From positions 372,001 to 436,000 of the forward strand of contig VZTJ01004015.1 of the NCBI GenBank assembly GCA_013397795.1: a stretch of DNA of 64,000 nucleotides, given 5' to 3'. Of this stretch, positions 35,776 to 49,100 are shown one piece after another; position 1 is the stretch's first letter, and every line of letters starts with the position of its first letter. Origin of the DNA: Orthonyx spaldingii. Lineage: Eukaryota; Chordata; Aves; Passeriformes; Orthonychidae. A model generated the notes under the pieces. That model was given only the letters and a program-made list of their open reading frames with translations. It was not told where the DNA came from and ran no database searches. Both the position numbers and the translations under genes were made by a program.

Positions 35776-38508
35776 TGCCCAGTGACAGCAAAAATTCTCC
35801 CAAGTTGAATGACAAACCTGGACCGCAAGAACTACAGGGAACAAATCTGGAGGTACAGAAAGATATTAGATGAGTTGGTGTTGCTACCATTTCAGAAAAC
35901 ACCTGGCACAGCCCTAGCTTCCATTGGACTGGCAGCGGATAGGCTTTCCCTTTCCTCTCCCACTGTCCAAGTATCAATCGGTCCGTGCCTTCTGCTAGGA
36001 CGCTGAAAGGCCTATAGTTATCATGAGCTTAATAATCCATGAAGTATTTTGTTATCTGAAATAATGCGATCTATTAAACAAACAAAAAACCTGGCGGTGT
36101 TTGTTATTACTTCTGCTTTTGACCATCTCCCTCTTGCAGCTGGAGCAGAGCCGGGCCGCTGGCCACTAGATGCCACTGTTGTATAAGGACATGTTGGGCG
36201 GAATGACAGACAATAAGTAATTTACTTAGAGAACATGTATGTGTATAATTAGGACTCATCAATGTCTTTCTTTTAAAATAAAATAAGTTTACCATATCTA
36301 ATTAGATATTTCTTATAAGATGGATTTCATTCTAATTGGGTAAAGCTATGCTACTGGTTTAAAATACAGCAAAGGATGTATTTGTGTTCACTTTCACAGT
36401 TTCCATATTTTTTTAATCCTTGCAAGAAATGGATCTGATTACACCTTTTAAATCGATGTTCTCTCAAACTGGTATGACATAAATGATTGTTCTGTCATTG
36501 TAATTTTACTGCTATTGTTTTCAGCATGTGAGGTTTTTTTGTGATATCTCTCTTAATCTCATTCTGTCTTTCCCTGTCTTCCTGATTGTGATCTTGAATC
36601 TGCATGTCCTTTCCATCCAAACTGAAGTAATCTGTTTAAAGAGCCAACAATGGCCACCACGCACAACTCTGGCTTGACCATGACAGCACAGGCTTTCCAG
36701 CAGCAGTGAGCTCAGTAATCCACAGCTAATGAACCAGAGCTCCAAAATGTCTGTTGTGCAGGGGGCTTCTTTAAAAGCTCAGATTTCCTGTAGCTGAGTG
36801 TTGCCAATGGAAATCTAGATTTTGCAGATGTTAGACTGTATTCAACCTAGGTAAAATTCAAGTTCAGTGTTTTTTTTCAGGGAAAGTGAATGCCTTTAAG
36901 CTTCAGTATGAATTCAGAAGGCACTGGCTAGTCATTGTCACACCCAGCATGAGCAAGGCTTGCACCCCTTCCCAAAGCAATTTCATTAGTGCCTGAATTG
37001 TCTACACCAACCTGAGTTCTGGATTTTCCCACCAAAATGCTGTGTTGCATGCTAATGCAAGAACTATGCTTGTTTTACAGTTCTTTCAGATCTGTGGGAG
37101 TTTTGGTATGGGTGATCTTCCTCAGATCAGCTCTGGTGACAGCAGGCTGCAACACCGACCACTTCCACCTTATGAGAGTTCCCATCAGGCCATTCCTGCC
37201 TCTGTCCAACACGTGAGCCACTCCTGAGTTTCTCAGTTATGACTAGAGCTTGTCTATTGACTCTTGATGGCATCTTACAAATTACTATAAATTATCTCCT
37301 GAAAGAAGCTACTCCTGCAACAAAACAATGGCGAAGTGATTTTAGAGTAATTTTCAGACTGTGGTTTATAACTACATTGTACCTCAGAAATAGCTTGTCC
37401 CGGTGGGCATGACTTTCTCTGCTATCCCTATCTCTCATATATCAAATTATGGATTATTATACGAAAGTTGTATCTCTGTCTTATTTATTGAAGTGTTTGT
37501 TCACTAAATAAAGGATCTCAACAATGATTTGAGCTGGCAGAAAACCTGCTTGAAAATTATATATTTCAGCGAAAGGTTTTCAACAAGCTCTATTTCTGAA
37601 GCTAAAGTACTTCAATTCCCAATGACCAAATTCATTAAAATATAAATTAGCCTAAAGAAACATATGAATCACAATGGTATATTTGCATATCATCTATTTG
37701 GTGTGCCTATAACAGTTTCTTCATGTAGACTAACAGCTACTGCAATCTTCACAACCGCAGAGTTGAATAAATGACTGTGGGGCAAATGAGAAAGCAAAGA
37801 GGACAAGGATGAAAATTATTTCTGCTGAATGGGAAAGAATACTGCAGAATTCTGCAATTGAAATTAAAACCTGTGTTAAACCAGTTTCCTTCACTAAGAC
37901 ATGTCTTAGCTAATCAATTAGCATTGACTGTCTCAGTATTCTAATAATAGGAAAGGATTTAAGGAAATGTCATGTTTCGTTTGTATTTTCAGAACTGTAA
38001 ATAATTACTGATTATTGCACAAGAGCGAATATCATCTAAGAAATAAAGGTGAAGAGGATGGAACGAGAATGTCTTATCTCAGGGGAGTTAAATGATCCAC
38101 CTGCGGTAAGACCTTTGCATCCTCAAAAGGCAGCAACAGAAATTTCTCATAAAGTTTGACCTGTTGTTCTGTAAGTAATATATCCAAGGCTCCAATACAG
38201 AGTATCTTGTCAATTCCTTTTAATAAATGAAGCTGAACTGATACAGCAGCTTGGGTAGTTTCTCTGATCTGTAGCAGTTCTCCGCTCTATGCCTTCATGT
38301 GTATTTCCATGAGTTGTTGATACACTTGGCCAGTGAGTTTTCTGTGACTTCAAAGCTAAGCCTTTCACTTTGCCTTGTATAAAACATGCCCAGAAGCTGG
38401 ATTCTGAAGAACATGAGTAGAGAGAAAAATATTGATTTTAGATGTTAGGATAATCTAAGAAAAATGGTTCAAAAATAAAAGGAGAGGGGGAACCCTTTTT
38501 TCTTTTTC

Positions 38509-38532
38509 TTTTTTTTTTTTTTTTTTTTTTTT
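38509..38532. repeat. Poly-T run (T24)
   Basis: An uninterrupted run of 24 T preceded by T-rich sequence (A24 on the minus strand). No retroposon body was recognised on its 5' side in the minus orientation, so it is listed only as a homopolymer. Confidence 0.9.
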
Positions 38533-41500
38533 AGATTTGTCATTTGTTGCAAGTACTTCCCAGAAAATTCTTTTGTTATGAAGCAATTATCTCCATATAA
38601 ATGCAAACAATAACTGCAAATACTGCATTTGTGACATCCAGAAGGTGTCATGACATTCTTCTTAAGAGATGGTGTTCTGCATCTCTTCTTCATCTTTCCA
38701 GGGGAAAGGAGGAAGAAAGGGTTGGTTACTTTTCAAGAAGGATGGGCATCAGGTTCACTGTTGGATATTTTGAAAAGGCTTATGTTTGATATCACAGAAC
38801 ACAAACTTGATTAGCACTAATGTAATTTGTTAGCTTTTGTGATGCAACTCGGTGTATGTCATTGTGCATTGCTCTGATGAAGTAATGTTAGGGAGACTGT
38901 CAGAAGAGCCAAATATTCACAGATTTATGCCCTTTCTAGAAATGACTAGGACATTTTGAATCCTATAGGACAATAGAACTTTATACTTCTGAATCACCTA
39001 GAATATCTTTGAAAATATGACCTTTAATATAGTCCCATCTTTTTAAATAGCTTCAGGGGTCATCCCAGTGTTTCCAAATAAATTTGGAGACAAATAAAAT
39101 GAGGAACTTCTGAGTTCTCTTCAAACTGAGAAAGAATAAATCACAAGATGTGACAAAAAGTTCCATGACTAAAGTTTTTCAATGCAATTTTACTGTATTA
39201 TCATGTCCCACAAATTCTTCAGTCACATGAGAACACAAAGCATGTAAGTAACCTAAGTGTGACTATTGCTGCTCTTTAGGAAAATGGTTCTATAACTCAT
39301 TGACGTCCCATTGCTTAAGTTTACTGTCTAAAATATATTCATCCTTTTTCTTGATATTGTCAAATTTTTCATAAGTTGAAGAATTTTTAATATTCAACTT
39401 CGTAGCATTTGAAATCAGCCTGAAATAGTCAATTTTGTGAGAGTTTTATAAACTTAGTTTAAACTGAATCCAAGGAAATGGGGAAAAAAGTATTGCAGAT
39501 GAGTAATTTTTAAGGAATTGGGAGGAAGAGACACCATTATGTAAAGGAATGTTTAGTATCAAAGCATATAAATGGCTTTAGCTGACAGCAGAACAATAAC
39601 TTCAAAAGTTAACAAATTATTCTCAAATTTTGATAGAAAAGGAAGCTAGAAAAAGAAATCTAGTTTTATTCCATTCTGAAGATAAGTAAGGCTGGTTTAA
39701 TTGTGATTTTTAAGGATTTTTCAGACATGCTCAGCTTTTGATTTCAGTGTTTTTAATCCTGATTTGCACTAATAAAAACTAGGTGCAAATGAGTGCTGAT
39801 GAGTCTGTATTGAAGTTAAACGAATAGTTCAAAATGCCTATGAATATTCATTCAAATTCAGAAATTAACTCCAAATTGATCATGCCTATGACTTTGTGAA
39901 TTTGCTCTCTACAAGCATACATGCACTTGAAATTAACTTTCATGAATATTTGCAAAAGCAAAATTTCAATTAGATATTTCACATACTTTCAGAAAATAAT
40001 TTTTAGTGATATATTTAATTGTGAGATTTGGATTTTATATCATGCTGCCTGATATTTGTGATCTGTTCTGTGGGACTGCATATTTGAAGGCCTCCAGGAA
40101 GGTTTTAGAAGGATGGAACACTTTGGAAAACCTTTACCTTGTGAATTGCAGGATTCATCAAGAAGCAGAAGCAAATTAGAATATACAAGAAAATAAGAAA
40201 CTGTGCAGATTTCAAAATTCCATGTGAGGATTTTTTTAAAAATATATTGAATGTTGTACTTCAGCATGAAGTGAATCTTAGAGGCTCCTAAGAGGCTCCT
40301 AAATTTCTCCTCATTTGTGCTGTCAGGACATGATCATGGGCAAGTTCAGTGACTATGTCCAAGCTGAATAATTTTAAGAAAGTGGTCGTTTGGATTTTTA
40401 ACCACTGAAGACAATCATGATAGATTGCAATGGCTGATAGTTTGGGGTAGCTTGGAAAAAGTGGTATACATGCAATGACTGTCATTGGAGCTCCAGAATG
40501 GGATGTGTGGTTTCAGTTGGAAGCTGACTTCACATAAGTCCTAGATCTACTAAGATCTTTGTATAAAACTGTTCTCATGGTGTATCCAGTTTAAACATAA
40601 TTTAGAGCCTGCTGAACTTGCAGAAAGAACTGAAGCTGAAAACAATATTCTTTATAAGGAATATGATAGAAATGACAGTTTGGAGAGTCTTCCATATCAG
40701 GAGAAGAAACCAACACCAGCAGGGGAGTTGGGAGGATGGGGTGTGGGCCTGCTTGGCACAGGTACTTTTGTGTTCCTACAAACAAGGAGAAGCAGGAAGG
40801 ATGCTTGGCCCCTCCCTAGATGCAGTGGGAGCTGCGGTGCGTGGGGAGGCTCAGAGGAGAAGCCTGCGGAGGTGACCACAGGAGTCCACGGGCCAGCCCA
40901 GGCAGGAGAGCTCACCCACCTCGAAGGAGGGAAAGGGGCTGCTTAGGGGGAACAGCCTGAGTGAGGTTTGCACCTGGACTTGGCACCCCCCTGTGCTGCT
41001 GATCTTGCAGGAGAGGGGAGGTTCTTATCAATGACTGCAGTCCAGGAATGCACTTTTAAATTGTAGTTTAGTTTTTATTTTGTGAGTTCATCCATTGTTG
41101 TGTGCGAGAGTGCAACCACTCATTTTGCTGGACTAAATGTGTCCTGATTTCATCTTTTACCTTGGCAACCAAAAGGCATATTCCTTATGGCTGGTTCAGG
41201 GCACTTTCTTACTGGTGGAGCAAGGAAATATGCACACACAGGTATTCCCTTGGAGCAGGGGAGTGGTTTCCCATCTAGTTTCTAGAGCCAGCTTGAGGAC
41301 AGGTAACAGACACTGCTGGGTCAGTCTCCCTCAGCAGGCACAGCCAGTGCCTCTAACAAGCAGCAGGGGAGGGGGAGATTGCTTATGATGCCATAAGAGG
41401 GTAATACAACTCAAAAGAAATTGAATCAGGTTCTAAAACTGAGGCAACCAAATTTTTCAGCGTGACCAGCCTTGGCTTCCAAAGGTATTGAGTACCTTGA

Positions 41501-42799
41501 ATCCCATGTTCAAATATTTTGCAAACTAAAATATGGCTCATTGCAAGAAATTAGTGAGTAATTTAAAGCCAGGGATTATTTGGGGAGTTTTCTGAGTAAT
41601 TTTTGGATAATTTAAAAACAAAAAATGAAGGATGAATGATTTTGTTATGTATTGCTTCTTCATCTCTAGTTTGGATAATGAGAGATTCCGGCCCCAGTGC
41701 CTAGAAGTCATACTCAAGGATTGAATTTCCTGTGTAAAAGCTATACAGTGTGATAACACAGTTGTACTGCATATTCAGTTTTGATATGTAACCTTTTAAA
41801 TAAATTGGAATACTCTTTGTGCCTATACTGGCACACACAAAGAGATCATAAACAATAATTTTGTAAAGGTCACTTCCTCACTAAGCGCTTGAGCTCATGG
41901 CAAGAGCAGCACAGGGCTATTAAAGGACCTTTATGCTTCTGTTTTTTGGTGTCTGTTAATATTTTTGCAGCTTTGAAGATCTGTTTAATATAAAGGCTGT
42001 GTAGTGTCCCATGCCATGGGTCTGTCTGTGCAGCCCTCTGCCGTGAGACCCTGGGCTGCCTCCCTGTATATTTTAACAGCAAGTGCCTGCTGGCCATAGG
42101 ATCCAGGGTTACTCAGCAGTGTGGAGCAGCATGTCTGAGGCTGGCAGCATCCTTCCTGCTGTGAATGAGGGGGAACACAGCCAAATCCCAACGGTGGAGG
42201 CTTTTGTGTCAGTAGCATCTCAGGACAATCAGGTATCAGGAACCTGGGCAATACAAGAGTGCCAGTAGTGGCTGAGGAATCGCAGAAGGCCAGATGTACC
42301 AGGTGCTCCCCAAACTCAGTTCAGCTGCATAGCACATTGCTCAGATTTCCCTGCTGCTGCCCTTCTAAGGTGCTAATGAAGTTGTTGGTTGAATCTTGAA
42401 TCACTTTTTTTTAGTCCAGTGGAAAGGTTGTTCTCTTGGTCTTGCTTGTCTCCAGCAAAATGCTTTGTCTCAGAGGAAATGCTTGGAGGTTTGTAGTCCA
42501 TCCAACCAACATTAAAACCATGTATATCTGCTGGTCTTCAGAAACAAAAGCACATTTTGTTACAAACTCCCTTTATGCTATACCCATTGGACTGTTCTTT
42601 CCTGTGATTGACAAGATGGCCTAAATCAATATCCTGTTATTTTCAGATCTCTACTATTTTGAAGAAATCCACTTCTGTCTTGCTGACATTGTACGAGGAA
42701 GTTATTCACCACTGTAGTGGCATCAGAGGATACCCTCAGCAGGGTAAGTGGAGTCTATCTGGTGTCATTAAAATAGCCCCTAGCCTAGATGTGTGTGTG

Positions 42800-43115
42800 T
42801 GTCACTGTTGAACCGATAGCAGAGCAAAGGGACACACACAAATCTTGAGAGAATGCTAAGTGAATTTATTTAATTAATAACAGATTTATATACACGCGAG
42901 AGGACTATTCGGATTGGATGAGATCAATCCACCCCCCGGGGCTGATTGGGTAGAGCTCTGACTGCCTGTTTCCAAAAACTACTCTCAGTAACATGAAACT
43001 TATCTTATATTTAGTAAACTTTTCAGTAGAAGAAGAAAAAATTCCTGTGGGAAAGAGTCTGTGCTGTCACATGTGTGGTATGTGCGGGGGGGCAGTTGAA
43101 CAGGAGGCTGTGACA
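42800..43115 (-). mobile_element. Solo LTR-like element of an endogenous retrovirus
   Basis: The 316-bp block starts TGTCAC and ends GTGACA, so it has TG...CA ends and 6-bp inverted termini. Read on the minus strand it has LTR-like order: two CCAATC boxes (42949-42944 and 42917-42912), a TATATAAA box (42892-42885), then an AATAAA signal (42870-42865), then a T/GT-rich stretch to the end. No gag, pol or env coding sequence flanks it, so it is best read as a solo LTR left by recombination. A clear target-site duplication is not seen: the left flank is a GT run and the right flank begins GTGCA. The family is not assigned. Confidence 0.7.
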
Positions 43116-46100
43116 GTGCATTTTAGCTCCAAGAAGATGTTTTCTCTCCACTGCTGCCTGCTGGTTTAAAGCCACCGTGGCTCATAGAAGGAAGGGGATG
43201 TTTATAAGGATATTGGCCATACACAGAGGTGTTGTAACTAAGAAACACCACAGTGTGCCTGGAGAATGGATGCTTGATGTTGCAGGCATGGCCTCTCTAG
43301 CAGGCAGAGGTTGGTGCTGCCTGCCACAGGAGGTGGCTCATCCATCTGCTGTGGGGACACTCCCACGCCTGCTGTACCACGGGTGGAATTGCCCCGATCC
43401 AGACACAGTGCTGTGCAAAGCTGGGGCCAGAGCTGGGGAACAGCCCAGGTATCCCCCAGCTTCTGCTGCTGCCATCTGTGCTGCTGTGGTGTTTATTCAA
43501 TACCTAGAATTTTGTTTAAAATTATTTCACTTCTCTCTCAGTGAGAAGCCCTTGAATGTACGACTCAAAGCTTTGATTTTCTCTTCTGTGGAAGACCTGT
43601 GCCTAGCACCTGTCTGTGATCTCGGGGAGGTTACACACACTCAACAACAGAGATATGCCAGCCTGAAAGTTTAAATTTCTCAGGTGACTCTTATCGTGGA
43701 AAATCTCTTCACTCCTTCTGAGGGCAAGCTGATAAAAATCCATATTTCCCAGATTTAAAGTATCAATGCGAGTTTGCTTCTAGCTCCTCCTGCACTAATA
43801 GATTGTCTATTTTATGGAATTCTTAATAACTCACCTAAATTTTAACTGATTTGCATGACAAAATTTTAAGGAAGGTCATAACATTATAAAAGTATGTATT
43901 TGTACTTGTTCCACTTTACTCCACAAACTGTAACTTTTTTTTCTCAAGCTGATAATTCTCAAGCTAGTAATTTTACTTCTTTGGCAGCATTTGTCTGACC
44001 TTCCCTACTTTCCCCTGTTCACTGAATCGAAAAGAATTTTTGGTAAGATACTACATAATCTTCCCAAAAAAAGGATAGAACTTCAATCTCATAATAAGGA
44101 ATGAAAGATGTAATTTCCCTTGTGATTGATAAGCATAATTTGTAAATGAACCTGCTTTATGGAACAGTGAAAAATGGTTGGAGCAGTTAAAAAATGAATT
44201 GAATGTGGAGAAAATAGATTCTACATAAGAAAGAATATAAATTTGTAAACGCAGAATACAAAATTATTTATAGATGTTAAATGAACAAATTAATTTGGCT
44301 GACATTACCTTCAATTTACATAGAAACCATCTTTCACATTTTCTGTGTAGGCCATTTTCTATGTTCTGCTGTGACTGAGGGAAAAACAAAGCACATGAGT
44401 CCTTTAAGGCAAGAGGAAAACATCCCGAAAGTCATTTTAACTGATTCCAAGAGTTGTGCAGTGGGCAGAGATTCAGGGAATGACAAAGGCACATGCAGAG
44501 CGGGAGGCAGCGATGCCAGGGAAACAGCTGGTGTCTGAAAAGCCCAGTTTGCTGTTCCCGTTACTGCTCTGCATGGAGGCTGGGGTGGGGCCGTTTGCTG
44601 CTCAGGCCAGGCTCCAGCAAGGATACTGCTGGGGAGATGCTGGGCTGAAACTCATGGCTTGGGAGGCCCCAGCCAGCTGGGGTCGAGTATGGCAAAACCA
44701 GGTCCTCCACACTGCCACGAGGAGTTGTAACACCAGCTTCTTGCTTGGCCACATGGACTCAGTGGGAATGACTGTACCGAGGAAAGGTCTCTGGGGTGGG
44801 ATTGTCTCGGTTCTGCTTGCATGGTAGACATTGCTCCCAGACTACGTGGACACATCTGGGCCCATCTGGGTACTTCTGGTTCTTCTATCACAAGACTCTG
44901 AAGCAAAATTTTAACCTGTGGGCCTTTGTTTCTTTAATTCTTTCTGAACACCCCGAAGCTGAACAGCTGGTGAAGGCCAAAGTTATGTGTTTAACACACC
45001 AGTGCTGCAAACAAACCACAGCATGGTTATATTATGTTATGTTCTATGTTTGAAGTTATATGTTATGTTATGCCATAACAGCATCCAGTACATTTCTTGT
45101 GCAGGAGGACCTAGGTGAACATCTCAGTAGATGCAGCTAAATTGCACAAGCAGAGTCCAGCTCCTGAGCCCCTCTGAATGTCTGGGAACAGCCACAGGCT
45201 GGTTTAGAGGCCAGGGATGGTGACTGTCTGATTCCTCCTCTTCCCTCTGCATGCTTGCCTGTCTTCTTGGTGAGGAGTATAAGAAACACCCATTTATTCT
45301 TCCTAGATCAAACTGTAGCTAATCCATAATAAGACATGCTGGAATCCTTTCTTGCTATTCAGGCACATAAAACACTCAGCAAGTTTTTCCAGGTTGAAGA
45401 ACTCACTGAGTTGAACCTTGTGTGGTGACACTACGTGACCAAAAACAAAGTGCAAAAATGCCTAAAATTCAGGACCTCAATTTAAATCACTATTTCTGGG
45501 TCGTTTCAGACAGAGGATAGAGAATGACACATGAATCCAAAAGACAATTTTTGTATAAAAAAATCTAGTAAATGTTTCTGATTTCTTCCACAAGCATTTT
45601 TTTCAAAAAAAATTTAGCAACTCTGCTATGCTGTTCTGTTTCAGCATTGAAACTCAGTAGCAAACTATCTGAAATTGGCCATTCACATTAACTGTGGCCA
45701 GGGGAAGAAAATGATAGTGTCAAGGTAATAGGAAGAGAGAAGCAAAAAAATAGGTTGCCCATTCTCCTTTCTTTCATCTCTTGCACAGTTTGGCAGAGAG
45801 TTCGGAAAGGGGCTTTTTGCTTCTTCAGGGAGAGACATAAACTTGGACCACACATTCTCAAACACTGCCAGCTTGTCATTCAGCTCATGCATTCAAGATG
45901 TTGCATATTAATAGCACTCCCTGATGACTGGTGGATAGGGGTCTCTCCACCTATACAAAATAAGCCTCTCGGCACAACAAAGTACAAAAGAGGCCCATAC
46001 AGGGAAAAAAATGCACTTGAGAACTGTTTTGGAGAAACTCGGCACAGATGCTCATGTGCAGATGCATATTTCAGATGTTTTTTTCCTGATTAGCATGCAG

Positions 46101-49100
46101 CAAACTCACCTGTTTTGCTGCCTAGAGGAGTCACAGCAGACATGGAGAAACACCTGCGTGAGTTCAGCTCTGTCTCCCTGTGAATATGATTTCCACCCTT
46201 ATTCCATTGCTGTTCTGTGTAGCCACTGAGACCCTTTTCAAACACCCTCTTGCTGGCCCAAGCCGGCAAACACAGAGCAGTATGTTGGGATGGAGAAAAA
46301 GCATGAACAGTGCAGGGTGCTGCATGTTGAGAAGGGAAGAAGGGAATGTGTGGGTGGATTGGTCACACAGGTGCCTTGGGGGTGTGTTGGGGATGCTCAG
46401 GCTGGATGGGTTCTGGTGTGGCTGAGATAGGAGGATGAGCTCCCAGGACCTGAGCAAGAACCTAGTGTTTGTCATCTGCAGGTGATCTGACAGCACATCC
46501 AGAGCTTTACCTGAGGTCTGGTCATGGGATTCAAGAAAATGATCCAGGCTGTTTCCCCCCTCCCCTGCAGTGTGCTAGTTCCACGTGTCTGCCGTTAATT
46601 CTCACACTGAGCTCTACAGACAGATCCTACACACGCATGGGGAATAAATTTCCTTTGTGCTCTGCTCCATTGTAGTTTACTCCAAAGGCAGAAAACACAG
46701 CTTAGTTCTAACCATGTGTTTTGTAAAAATGAGCCTCAGGAGGAGAAAGTGGGGAGAGAGTTGCTTATACATGTGTCGGTATCTGATACAATCCTCAGTG
46801 TGAGCCACGTTTCTCTGGATATTTCAGCATACACTGAGAATGACACATGAGTAGTCCAAGCTATTTTCAGAACTGACAGTTTTCCTTTTCACTCCAACAA
46901 TTGTTTCTTCAATACACTAGAGTATGCAAAGTGCTTCAATAAACTTTTAATTGGGAGTAGGAGTAACAGTGAAACTGAGGGAAAACTTTAGGCAAAATGA
47001 GAGCTGACCTCAGCTCATAACCCATTTTGCAGGTTTGTTGTTAACTTTTTGAAAGAAGCTGCACACCTTGGCATTTGTTGTTTTCTGGCAAGACTTTTCA
47101 GAAGAAGGCCTTTCCAGGAGTCCTGAAACAGCCTATGAAAGATTGGTTTTATTATGTTCTTGACCCAGGAAAGCACAGCAGAAATCTGCTCTGATGGGAG
47201 CCATGGGCTAAAACTGTCTGGATATATTTTGATCTAAGTTCTTAGGTATTTTCTCTAAAACAAAATATTCAAAATGTTTGAGATTTTCAAAAAAATCTTC
47301 TCAGATCCTTACAACAGAGAACGGATTCCAAGCAAAACTCTCCAGAAAAATGTGAGATGGATTTTGCTGTAGTGCCTCTTTTCATACTCATTGCCTGAAG
47401 TTTAATGACTGACACCAAGAACGCAAATATGCCAGGGAGGAGGTCTCTACTTTTTCTTAAGCTGTCCAAATCAATTAGGGATCTGAGATGTGGTGGTGTA
47501 TTTCCTGGGAACTTAATTTCTTTCTATTACCCCCCTGACAGAAGTAACCAATCTCCTTGGAGCTTGCGAGGTAAGGTGCATCCCACAGAGCTAATGCTGT
47601 GTGCACTACTTGTAGAAAGGTATGTTTAACAAAAGCTGCATCCTGGATGCACTCCAAATATCATTACCATTGTTTAATTTCAGCTGAAGTTCGGCATCTG
47701 TTTAAGATAATTTCAAAGATAATAATCTCACCAGACAGATACAAAATACAAAACTGAAATTATGTTGCTCAATTATTTTGTTTACTAGTGGTGTTAAACT
47801 ACTGTTTTTATCTGAATCATGCGAAATAGCTGTGATTTTTTTACCTTTAAGCTCCTCTGAAAGTACAGCCGTTTAGCATCAGTGCCCATTTCTTTCCAGA
47901 TTACGTTATATGAATGAGTTTGATAGGAGTCACCATGGTGAGGAAAGGATAATGGAATTTCAGGTAAGAGTTCTCCATAATGAATTCATTCCTTACAGCA
48001 TGTTAACACCCACCCATGGAATTAGGGACCTTTGTAACACAATGCAACAATTTACTAGACATCACAAAACACCAATTATAGAATTGGACTGAAACGAGCT
48101 GCCAAATCCTCTGTCCCTGATAAAAGAAGGATAGGTATAGTCATGCCAGCACATTTTAACTCCTTCCTAAAAATTCAGTTGGGTCCATTGTGAATGTCCT
48201 CAGTGATACAGTAGATTGACTGCAGTGCTCGGTGTATGACATGAAAGTAAAATAAAATACAAATGAATAGGTCATGAACAGCAGTGAATATGAACTCAAT
48301 TTGGATCATATTTATTTAAATAATTACAGCAGATTGTTAACTTTGAGAATCTCCTGATTTATGCAAGGGAAAATGAAAGAGAGTTGGCTTCTATATTGTA
48401 TATTTAGCTTGATAAAAGGAAGCCAGTCTGTATGGAAGAAGTGTGCAATTGAAGTTCCTCAGCTGATATTTTATAAAAGCACAATTAAATGTCAGTACTT
48501 TACAAAGAACTCTTAAATCCTAAGACTGAATCTCGTCTGTTTTTACTGGTAGCAGAGTACCAAACTGTAAGCAGAACTGAGCAGGATCTGACTTTCCATC
48601 ACACACAGTTAATAATTAAATCAAACATTATATTCAACAATAGAACATATGCATCAGCTTCTTTCAAATTGCATTTCCTTCCTGTTAGATCCATTAGTGT
48701 AAACCAGACTGCCTTTAGAAAACCCCTTATTGCTGCTGTCTTTCAGCACAGTTCCTGAAATGGATAATGTGGTGCATATTATGGGCAATTACACAGAACT
48801 CCCTAGTGACAGGGTTTTAGAGTTTCAGAATAAAACAGCTGGAACTACAGGGCTGTAAACTAATCGGAAAAAGAGACAATAGTAACACATTTAATGCACA
48901 TTGGTAGAACATGGACAAAGACTAGATGTGAAATACTACATACCACTATACCTACTGTATTGCACAGCATCTTCACTGCAAAATCCTGTTTAACTCTTGA
49001 AAGACAAGGCAGTCAAAAGTCAAAGATTTTGTCATGAACAAATGCATGCACAGCTCTATAACCTGAGCTAATTGGAAACATTAAGGGAAGAAGCCTTGAT

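Larger units (their letters stand above)
33745..42799. other. Intergenic sequence, no gene recognised
   Basis: Contains a TA-rich tract (34051-34074), a GC-rich islet (about 35590-35775), a T24 run (38509-38532), an 11-bp tandem duplication (GAGGCTCCTAA) near 40283, and a moderately GC-rich stretch at about 40700-41020. The open frames in these GC-rich stretches overlap on both strands and show no family motif. The left edge of the LTR abuts a short GT run. Confidence 0.7.

Noticed and set aside
43177..43674. 165-codon plus-strand frame beside the LTR, considered as retroviral remnant
   Set aside because: No gag, protease, polymerase or envelope motif, and it lies on the opposite strand to the LTR orientation.
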